Assembly: GCA_947090635.1 (NCBI GenBank)
Contig: CAMUOM010000006.1
Coordinates: 1 to 39,580, forward strand
DNA: 39,580 nucleotides
Direction: 5' to 3'
Source: an uncultured Candidatus Saccharibacteria bacterium
GTDB lineage: Bacteria > Patescibacteriota > Saccharimonadia > Saccharimonadales > Saccharimonadaceae
Below the pieces are notes generated by a model. It saw nothing but the letters and a program-made list of their open reading frames with translations, searched no databases and had not been told where the DNA came from. This document shows, piece after piece, positions 33,888 to 39,580 of the stretch; the first letter of the stretch is position 1; each line of letters opens with the position of its first letter. A program made the translations under genes and the position numbers.

Positions 33888-34823
33888 CTAATGATGATCG
33901 CCGTTTTGATTGCCGTTAGCGCTGAGCTGGACACAAGGCGCGGAACCGCTGATGGCTGGGTTGGTGGCGCACAAGGTGATGGATAGGCTGCGGAGGTTGT
34001 CGGCAATAGACTTGTCGGAATTAATCTTCGTTTGGAAGTCGCCGTTCTGCTTGGTGAGGTCGGCAATCTTTTTATTCTGGTCGTCGATGCTCTTCTGCTT
34101 TTCGTCGAGTTGCTGTTTGGCTTCGTCGTTTTTCTTGGTGAGGTCGGCAATCTTGGCCTGCAAGGCGTCAAACTGAGTTGAAGTTTTGCTGCTGCTATTG
34201 GCGCGGTCGCTGATGTAGTCGCTTGATTGGGCAAGCTTGGCTTGGGCGTCAGCTAACGCGGCGTTCTTCTTGTTATTATCATAGCCGAACCACACAGCAA
34301 CACCAGTGCTGGCGAGGAACAAGATGAAGAAAATAATGGTCAGCAGCGAGATGGTTACTTGCCGCTGCTTTGGCGCTTTAGTACGGGCAACTGGCGGCTG
34401 GTCTTTGGCGGCTGGAACCGGTGGTTGGTCACTTGGAGCGGCGTCAACTGATGCCGCGTCAACCTCTGGCTGGGCGGCGTCTTTGTCAACGTCGCCCTCT
34501 TTGACGTCAAGCGGCTTGTCGAGTGGGTCTTGGTTGGCGGCTGCCTTGAGGTCACTAAAGTCGGTGGCAGGTGGCTCTGGCAGTCCAGATAAGTCAGTTA
34601 AATCTGGCGCTTCTGGCACAGCAGGTGCTGGCTGTTCTACTACCGGAGTTGGCGGAATAGGCGCTTCGGGTTGCAACATGTTATCCATCGTAATGCGACG
34701 GTTCAACCTTCGGCCAAGCCCATCATTGCCGGCCAAAAAATTGTCCGGATGCGGGTCGTTTGCTAAATCGCGGTCGCTTAAAGGCTTTGCCAACGCCGGT
34801 TTAAAAGGGTCGTTCTGTCTCAT
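33888..34823 (-). CDS. Bitopic membrane protein with Pro/Asp-rich cytoplasmic arm and extracellular coiled coil
   Basis: 311 aa of unrecognised family. Residues 1-150 are acidic and Pro/Ala-rich with no signal peptide. A single membrane segment spans about 156-180 (VTISLLTIIFFILFLASTGVAVWFG) after a basic KAPKQRQ stretch, predicting N-in topology. Residues ~186-275 form a heptad-rich coiled coil (KIADLTKKNDEAKQQLDEKQKSIDDQNKKI). The C-terminus has two Cys (CATNPAISGSAPC) that could form a disulfide. The arrangement resembles division or envelope scaffolds, and the low-complexity cytoplasmic arm recalls that of the sortase at 13651. No function is assigned. Confidence 0.78.
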   Translation of the reverse strand: MRQNDPFKPALAKPLSDRDLANDPHPDNFLAGNDGLGRRLNRRITMDNMLQPEAPIPPTPVVEQPAPAVPEAPDLTDLSGLPEPPATDFSDLKAAANQDPLDKPLDVKEGDVDKDAAQPEVDAASVDAAPSDQPPVPAAKDQPPVARTKAPKQRQVTISLLTIIFFILFLASTGVAVWFGYDNNKKNAALADAQAKLAQSSDYISDRANSSSKTSTQFDALQAKIADLTKKNDEAKQQLDEKQKSIDDQNKKIADLTKQNGDFQTKINSDKSIADNLRSLSITLCATNPAISGSAPCVQLSANGNQNGDHH

Positions 34824-34932
34824 TTCTGTCTCAAATCTCCCACCTAATTGTTATTCTGCTTAAGATAATAACAAATTTTGTGCAGCATTGCAAGACGTTT
34901 ATGGCTATTTTAGGACAATCGAGGTGGCTTAG

Positions 34933-34961
34933 TTGACAATTTTGGTCTTTTGTGCTAATGT
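34933..34961 (+). promoter_or_regulatory. Leaderless promoter of the 34968 gene
   Basis: TTGACA (34933-34938), a 17-nt spacer and extended -10 TGC-TAATGT (34956-34961). The expected start site 6-7 nt downstream is the A of the ATG. Confidence 0.65.
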
Positions 34962-34967
34962 ATAAAT

Positions 34968-35183
34968 ATGATGAAAAACCACAATAGCGAAAAAATCAAC
35001 CGTGCGCCTCAGTCTGAACTAGAGCGACAAGTGCGCGAGCGTGAGCAGCGCAAGGTGGTTGGTCAGCTCGCCGTGCGCGCTGGCTTGCTTTACGACGTCA
35101 AGGCGCTCGACCAAACCGAGATTGGTCAGTTTAAGCTACCGCAGTACGAACAGCCTGACGCTAAGGCTAACAAGGCAAAATAA
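34968..35183 (+). CDS. Small charged protein of unknown function
   Basis: 71 aa, highly charged: an N-terminal half rich in Arg/Glu/Gln (APQSELERQVREREQRKVV) predicted to be helical, then GQLAVRAGLLYDVKALD and a Pro/Lys tail. There is no signal peptide or membrane segment. The full consensus -35, the leaderless start and a strong terminator right after the stop argue for a real, well-expressed single gene despite its size. ATG at 34971 is the alternative start. No family is recognised. Confidence 0.7.
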   Translation: MMKNHNSEKINRAPQSELERQVREREQRKVVGQLAVRAGLLYDVKALDQTEIGQFKLPQYEQPDAKANKAK

Positions 35184-35204
35184 CTCAGCTAGAACTCGCC
35201 TCGT

Positions 35205-35240
35205 GCCCAGCTATCTTCATTGAAGCTGGGCTTTATTTAT
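35205..35240 (+). terminator. Rho-independent terminator of the small gene
   Basis: GCCCAGCT / AGCTGGGC stem (35205-35231) followed by TTTATTTAT. Confidence 0.85.
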
Positions 35241-35285
35241 ATATAATATATAGCAAAATTGGCGCATTAGGCTTACGCTAAGTAC

Positions 35286-35316
35286 TTGACGTTTGGCTCG
35301 CGGGGGGGGGTACAAT
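35286..35316 (+). promoter_or_regulatory. Promoter with G9 tract in the spacer
   Basis: TTGACG (35286-35291) and TACAAT (35311-35316) are separated by 19 nt, of which the last nine (35302-35310) are all G. Loss of one or two G would bring the spacer to 18 or 17, near the optimum. Confidence 0.75.
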
Positions 35317-35377
35317 AAAAGCACATACATTTACAAGCACTTGTTTATGTAGAAGCTAGTTTAAAGAAGGAGAGTAG

Positions 35378-37141
35378 ATGAGTAAACGCAAATACTTGAA
35401 CGCCATATCGGTTGGCGTGATGGCTTTTGGCACGTTGGCGCTGGGCGTGGCATTTGTCTTGCCAGACGCTTTGGCGGCTAACGCTGCGAGTGACAGTGAC
35501 GTTCAAAAGGAGTTGGATAGAATCGTCAAGCAGGGCGATGCGGCTTATCCTAAGTATGTACAATACAAGAAATTAGCTGATGAAGCGAAGGCAAAGCTAG
35601 ACAAGGCTACTGCTGAGGCAGTTGCGGCCGATAAGGCGGCAGCCGATAGTAATGCTATAGCTACCAAAGCGTGGCTTGAACAAAATTACGTCAAGGCTTT
35701 AAACGAGGCCGAGAGCCTGCGCGCGCCAGGTTCGGCGACATATAAGGCGGCTGACGAGCTTGAGAAGTTTGACCAAGAGAAGGGTTACACCAAGAATCGC
35801 ATTGAGGAAGCCTTCCTTAATAGTCTTATCAAAGCTGCCGACAAGCCAAAGCCAGCGGCAGACAAGGCGTCTCAGTTGGTGGCATTAGCCGATGTCATGG
35901 ACGGCATCGACACGAAAGTTTTAACCGATAAGCAGGCAGGTGCTCTCAAGAATTACAGTGTGTACTTCCGCGGCAAGAAGGTGGTAAAAGGTAAGCCGAG
36001 CAAGGTTCTTGAAGATATCAATGACGCTATTAAGTTCGCTGCTGGTGCTGAGCGCAGCACAAAAGATAAGGGCATGTCTAACAATGCTAAGACCTCAGGT
36101 TGGGGCTATAGCCAGCCAGTCCTCAGTGTATGTGGCGCGACGCGTTACGATGAGAATGCTTGGGCCTACGAAACCTATAATGGCTATGGAAAGAAAAACG
36201 AGCATGTCGCTAGGGTCAATCAGGACTTCGCGATGTTTATGCAAAAGGTAGAAGAACGCTTCCACGCCGTGATTGATGGCAAGCTAGACAAGGCAGCTCT
36301 CACTGCTCAGCGCGACCAAGCTAAGCAAGATTACGAGAAGGTAGCTACAGAGTTTGCTCAGAAGGAAAAGGCAGCGCACGATGCTTGTACTGCCGCTAAG
36401 GCAACGTTTGAAGCACCAACAAAGGCGATTGAGCAGTTTGGGAAGGCTAGGGCAGAGGCTCCGAAGTTAGCTGCCAAGGCTCAGGCGGCGCATGCTGCAG
36501 TATTGCCGCTAGCAGTTGCGGAATGGGATGCTGCCACTAACTTGCGCCCGTATGCTGAGGAAGTTAGCTCGCTCAAGGAACAACTAGCGAAACTAGCTGA
36601 GGGTAAGGGGCTTAACTTTGTCGCGAAGCAGATTCGTGGTAGCAAGAATTCAACCTTTGCTGCACTAGCAAATCTAGTACGCGAGGCTTTGCTAAAGCCA
36701 GTTACTCCAGCTCCAAAGCCAAATCCAGTTGACCCAACGCCAGCGCCAGCGCCAACGCCGACTCCAACCCCAGCTCCAAATCCAGCTGATGAGGATGACT
36801 ACAATCCTGCAACGGATGACCACCTATTGGATTATCCAGAACTTCCAGATAACGATAACGAGCTCAACGCTTATCCTAGCTTGACTAATGAAGAGCAGGG
36901 CAAGAAGGCTCCTAACACCAAGACTGCTGACAATAAGACTCCTGAAAAGCCAGCTAAGAAGGGTGGCGAAACCATTGTGGTTACCCCAGAAAGCAAGACT
37001 CAGAAGCCAGAACAGAAGCAAGCTAGCACTGACGCCAAGGGCGCTGAACAGAATCAGTCTCAGTCTCAGTCTCAGGGCCAGCAAAAGGTTAAGAAGGGTC
37101 ACCACAAGTTTGGTGCACCTAACACTGGTTACGAATTCTAA
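35378..37141 (+). CDS. Exported coiled-coil, Pro-rich stalk protein ending in APNTG
   Basis: 587 aa. A Sec signal peptide (residues ~8-34, ending LPDALA) precedes Ala/Lys-rich coiled-coil segments at about 40-105 and 300-385. A central region around 200-280 contains a single Cys in VLSVCGATRYDENAW. The Pro/Thr stalk near 440-470 (PTPAPAPTPTPTPAP) is followed by an acidic and then Lys/Gln-rich region. The last residues are KFGAPNTGYEF: a sortase-like PNTG motif four residues from the end without any hydrophobic tail. It is probably an extended surface protein, and its anchoring is unclear. GAAGGAGAG precedes the ATG. Expression may be switched by the G9 tract in the promoter. Confidence 0.82.
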   Translation: MSKRKYLNAISVGVMAFGTLALGVAFVLPDALAANAASDSDVQKELDRIVKQGDAAYPKYVQYKKLADEAKAKLDKATAEAVAADKAAADSNAIATKAWLEQNYVKALNEAESLRAPGSATYKAADELEKFDQEKGYTKNRIEEAFLNSLIKAADKPKPAADKASQLVALADVMDGIDTKVLTDKQAGALKNYSVYFRGKKVVKGKPSKVLEDINDAIKFAAGAERSTKDKGMSNNAKTSGWGYSQPVLSVCGATRYDENAWAYETYNGYGKKNEHVARVNQDFAMFMQKVEERFHAVIDGKLDKAALTAQRDQAKQDYEKVATEFAQKEKAAHDACTAAKATFEAPTKAIEQFGKARAEAPKLAAKAQAAHAAVLPLAVAEWDAATNLRPYAEEVSSLKEQLAKLAEGKGLNFVAKQIRGSKNSTFAALANLVREALLKPVTPAPKPNPVDPTPAPAPTPTPTPAPNPADEDDYNPATDDHLLDYPELPDNDNELNAYPSLTNEEQGKKAPNTKTADNKTPEKPAKKGGETIVVTPESKTQKPEQKQASTDAKGAEQNQSQSQSQGQQKVKKGHHKFGAPNTGYEF

Positions 37142-37175
37142 TCTGTAAAGTATAACTTCGCGTTTACAGTGTATT

Positions 37176-37207
37176 ACCGCCATCCCTCCAGGGGGTGGCG
37201 GTTTTGG
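37176..37207 (+). terminator. Rho-independent terminator after the coiled-coil surface gene
   Basis: ACCGCCA(T)CCC / GGGGG-TGGCGGT stem-loop followed by TTTTGGTT. Confidence 0.8.
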
Positions 37208-37242
37208 TTGCTTCTGTTATTGCACTAATGCTTATGCAGCGA

Positions 37243-37248
37243 TATAAT
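37243..37248 (+). promoter_or_regulatory. -10 box of the 37291 gene
   Basis: TATAAT with a leader of about 37 nt that contains AAGGAG (37281-37286). Confidence 0.6.
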
Positions 37249-37290
37249 AAGGGTATTAGTGGAGACACTAGAAAGAGTAAAAGGAGTAAT

Positions 37291-37881
37291 ATGAAATCAG
37301 TAAAATCTTTTCCGCTTCTAGCCATGGGCGTATTGGCTTTTGGCTTGGTTGGCGTGACTGCGTTGGCGCCGGTCGCTAATGCAAATCAGCTGCTTAGTGG
37401 CTCACATACATCTCAACCTCAGCAGAATAAAAGTGGGCAGCAGACGGTGCAGGCGGTAGTGCCAATGAACTTGGGCATTAATTTGAGTGCCGGTAGTGAG
37501 TTAATCCAGGGCAAACCGGGTGAAATCAGTAAGTTTGCTGAGGGAAATGTGACGAGCAATTCTCTACACGGCTACACTGTAACTTTAAAAGATGCCGACG
37601 AGTTTAATGGTATGCGGCTTAATGGTACTGACGCTCAGTATGAGATTCCGGCAGTTAACGACGTGACTGCTGCTGGTGTCACTAAGGGTTGGAACATCTT
37701 GCTTGGTGATTATCCGCGCAAGGTGCCGACCTCTAAAGAGACGCCGCTAACGGTTGATAGCACTAACAAGCCGGGTGACGGCAAGTTTTACATCCGCTAC
37801 AACTTTAAGGTTGATAACTCGGTGCCACAAGGCGTTTACAGTGACACAGTGACGTTTACTGTAACACCAAATACTCTCTAG
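37291..37881 (+). CDS. Exported single beta-module protein
   Basis: 196 aa. The ATG at 37291 has AAGGAG 5 nt upstream and opens a clean signal peptide ending near PVANA; the in-frame ATG at 37195 lies in the preceding terminator and has no signal peptide. After a Gln/Ser-rich linker there is one beta-module related to the N-terminal module of the lectin-like family: SNSLHGYTVTLKDADEF, a central GWNILLGD and the closing PQGVYSDTVTFTVTPNTL (compare KYSTTVVYTA). There is no C-terminal module and no anchor. It may be a surface coat or partner protein. The function is unknown, and a strong terminator follows. Confidence 0.8.
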   Translation: MKSVKSFPLLAMGVLAFGLVGVTALAPVANANQLLSGSHTSQPQQNKSGQQTVQAVVPMNLGINLSAGSELIQGKPGEISKFAEGNVTSNSLHGYTVTLKDADEFNGMRLNGTDAQYEIPAVNDVTAAGVTKGWNILLGDYPRKVPTSKETPLTVDSTNKPGDGKFYIRYNFKVDNSVPQGVYSDTVTFTVTPNTL

Positions 37882-37902
37882 TGTATCTCATTTAGCTTTT
37901 AG

Positions 37903-37925
37903 ATGGCGCTTCGGCGCCATTTTTG
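37903..37925 (+). terminator. Rho-independent terminator of the 37291 gene
   Basis: ATGGCGC / GCGCCAT stem with TTCG loop, followed by TTTTGGTTTT. Confidence 0.88.
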
Positions 37926-38068
37926 GTTTTGATGTTCGGCACCTTGCATTCTTTACCTCTAATCCTAAACTGAAGCCTTTGGCTCGTCGTGCCCGAAGTA
38001 GGAATTGACGATACCACCTGATTTTTACAGTGCATTTGTGCTTTGTTGCAGTTCAGTCAACAAAAAGG

Positions 38069-38096
38069 TTGCATACATAGCCATAAGTGTTATAAT
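38069..38096 (+). promoter_or_regulatory. Promoter of the 38141 gene
   Basis: TTGCAT (38069-38074), a 16-nt spacer and TG-T-TATAAT (38091-38096). The interval 37926-38068 holds no gene. Confidence 0.65.
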
Positions 38097-38140
38097 ATTG
38101 ATACGTAAAAAGAGTATAAAAACGGAGGACAAAAAACAAT

Positions 38141-39394
38141 ATGAATAAATTACAGCAAATAGCTGTGAGGGGTAAACTTTTAAGCCTTTTACCTCACGCT
38201 ACTAAGTGCAGGGGTAAAGTAGCTGCTTCAGCGCCTGTGGCGCTGAACCTCAGCTACCCAGTTTCTGTGGCATCCGCTACATCATTTGGCTTGTTAGCAT
38301 TGGCTATTGCGCCACTAGTTTTCACTATGCCAGCACATGCTTCAGATAAAATTTCTATTAGCCTAGGCAACAATAGTGTATCAATGCAAAAGTCTGCGAG
38401 CATTTACGATAGCAGTAGCTCGGTAACGGTGCACAACAGTAACGACTATGGGTTTTCACTTAGCATGTATGCTACCAATCCTGACCTTGTGAATGATAGC
38501 TATCCTGAATACAGAATTAACCCGGTTGCTGGTGCTAATGGGCAATTAGGTGCTAACCAATGGGGTTATAATTTGGATGGGAGCAATCGCTTTAGTAAGG
38601 TACCAGGCTCGTCTAGTGAAGCAGTGTCTATTGCCAGTGTCTCTAGCGACAATAAAGGCAATTGCAGTAGTCTTAAGGATTGTAGCTTTAAGCTAAATTT
38701 TGGTGCTAATATTAACCCAAAGAAGATGGTTTCCGGTACCTATTCCACCTATGTTGTGTACACTGCTACTAGCAACCCAGCGCCAGTCCAGCCGTCTACG
38801 CCTTCGAGTAGCGGTTCTAGCTCTGGTGGGTCAAGCTCTGGTGGGTCAAGCTCTGGTGGGTCAAGTTATGACTATTGGTGGTCTACATGCAACGACAGAT
38901 ATTCCTATGATTATGATAAGAGGTCATATTGTTATATTCATGACGGTGACATGAGTGGCTATTGGAGCGAGAAATGCCGTAAAGAATACTCTTATGATTC
39001 CGACAAAGAGTCGTATTGTGCATCTCACGATGGTGATATGAGTGGATATCAGCCGGATTGGGGCTCAATATGTCGTAGTAGATATTCTGATGATTCTGAT
39101 AAGGAATCATATTGCGAGTCGCATAATGGTGATGTAAGCGGCTATCGGCCTGATTGGAATAAGATATGTAAGAATAGATATCCCTACGATTATATGAAGC
39201 AATTCCACTGCGTGCGTAATCAGGGCGATATGAGTGGTTATAATTCATATTACCCGTCTTATCCAACTCCCGGTTCTGGTTCTGGTTCTGGTTCGGGTTC
39301 AAGTTCTGGCGGCGGTAGTGATTACGGTGGCGGCGGGTACACCCTTGACCCGATTCGTACGGATGACCCGCTTGATCCGAATTTTCATCCTTGA
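38141..39394 (+). CDS. Exported beta-module protein with four C-x13-C repeats
   Basis: 417 aa. The signal sequence is unusually long: about 45 polar and basic residues before the hydrophobic core, ending near MPAHA at residue ~71. Residues ~72-212 are the family beta-module (YGFSLSMYAT, NQWGYNL, TYSTYVVYTAT). A Gly/Ser linker made of 15-bp repeats (38821-38866) leads to four cysteine repeats at residues 250-367, each C-x13-C followed by a [HN]xGD[MV]SGY box. The cysteines are at 250/264, 279/293, 311/325 and 343/357. The C-terminus is Gly/Ser-rich then DPIRTDDPLDPNFHP. The repeat takes the place of the lectin-like module in paralogues. CGGAGGA lies about 10 nt before the ATG. Ligand or metal binding is possible but unproven. 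Confidence 0.85.
   Translation: MNKLQQIAVRGKLLSLLPHATKCRGKVAASAPVALNLSYPVSVASATSFGLLALAIAPLVFTMPAHASDKISISLGNNSVSMQKSASIYDSSSSVTVHNSNDYGFSLSMYATNPDLVNDSYPEYRINPVAGANGQLGANQWGYNLDGSNRFSKVPGSSSEAVSIASVSSDNKGNCSSLKDCSFKLNFGANINPKKMVSGTYSTYVVYTATSNPAPVQPSTPSSSGSSSGGSSSGGSSSGGSSYDYWWSTCNDRYSYDYDKRSYCYIHDGDMSGYWSEKCRKEYSYDSDKESYCASHDGDMSGYQPDWGSICRSRYSDDSDKESYCESHNGDVSGYRPDWNKICKNRYPYDYMKQFHCVRNQGDMSGYNSYYPSYPTPGSGSGSGSGSSSGGGSDYGGGGYTLDPIRTDDPLDPNFHP
38888..39241 (+). repeat. Four tandem cysteine-containing protein repeats
   Basis: Repeat periods are 29, 32 and 32 residues. The consensus is C-x2-[RK]-Y-x-[YD]-D-x2-K-x-[SF]-[YH]-C, then x3-G-D-[MV]-S-G-Y. The within-repeat Cys spacing is identical in all four copies. 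Confidence 0.85.
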
Positions 39395-39491
39395 TGGGTT
39401 TAGGCGGCGCAATTGGACTTTAATGTGGAACAGTTTAGTACAATGCCTGCAATGTGTCTAAATGCTAAATATATGTTGAACTGCAACCTGC

Positions 39492-39521
39492 TTGACGGTG
39501 GGCAGGGAAATGTGGTAAGAT
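39492..39521 (+). promoter_or_regulatory. Promoter pointing out of the window
   Basis: TTGACG (39492-39497), an 18-nt spacer and TGG-TAAGAT (39516-39521). No ORF or Shine-Dalgarno follows in the remaining 59 nt, so it serves a gene or RNA beyond the right edge. Confidence 0.55.
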
Positions 39522-39580
39522 AGTCTAGGTAAGTTAATAATAAATCAGCTATCCACGGAACTCCTGATTACTCGGGGTGG

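Noticed and set aside
1..39580. DGR reverse transcriptase, template repeat, CRISPR array, tRNA or rRNA genes
   Set aside because: I looked for reverse-transcriptase motifs among the open frames, evenly spaced repeats and cloverleaf or rRNA signatures and saw none. A covariance-model search was not possible here.

Overview
The window looks like a chromosomal segment of a Candidate Phyla Radiation bacterium, most likely a Saccharibacteria (TM7) relative. The reasons are small compact genes, modular Sec-exported surface proteins beside a sortase and FtsEX, very frequent leaderless promoters of the TGN-TATAAT type, and a standard code. UGA is used as a stop (parB ends in TGA) and both release factors are present, which argues against the UGA-recoding CPR lineages. 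The lineage call is inference, because no rRNA or tRNA gene was seen.

Layout: 1-5079 holds the 3' part of a DUF11-repeat, sortase-signal surface protein and two members of a lectin-like surface family. 5188-7715 holds parA, parB and a LOG-family protein, followed by prfB (7985-9070). 9148-13434 holds two more large lectin-like paralogues. 13605-17718 holds a small leader ORF, a sortase with a very long cytoplasmic arm, ftsE and ftsX. 17793-22104 holds two more paralogues. 22209-23411 is a coiled-coil/CHAP peptidoglycan hydrolase. A ParE/RelE-Phd toxin-antitoxin pair (minus strand), a CtpA-like S41 protease, an M16 peptidase, lepB (minus) and a polytopic membrane protein follow. 28525-31370 is an AT-rich island with an EcoRI-type adenine methyltransferase (frameshifted) and a DUF262-HNH nuclease. 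The minus-strand block 31379-34823 carries prmC, prfA, rpmE and a bitopic coiled-coil protein. The right end (34968-39394) has a small leaderless gene, a coiled-coil surface protein ending in APNTG, and two proteins carrying only the N-terminal beta-module, one of which has a C-x13-C repeat.

The dominant theme is a paralogous exported family of eight genes, about 34% of the window. It is built from two exchangeable modules: an N-terminal beta-module (GFNLTMQ ... NQWGY ... YSTTVVYTA) and a C-terminal formylglycine-generating-enzyme/C-type-lectin-like module (YWVYIPRY ... THPAF ... LNGIWFAKFE ... GIYDMSGG ... RGG ... FRV). The genes sit in small tandem groups between housekeeping operons. Hypervariable C-terminal ends, a G9 tract in one signal-peptide coding region, a G9 tract in another surface gene's promoter spacer and a (GA)7 tract in the methyltransferase together suggest a switchable cell-surface repertoire. 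Sortase, signal peptidase, FtsEX and the CHAP hydrolase supply export, anchoring and wall remodelling. A role in host attachment is inference.

Promoter architecture splits the genes. Most housekeeping genes have a -10 box 4-10 nt before the start codon (leaderless or nearly so). Surface genes have 20-75 nt leaders with Shine-Dalgarno sites, and three share a conserved promoter and leader.
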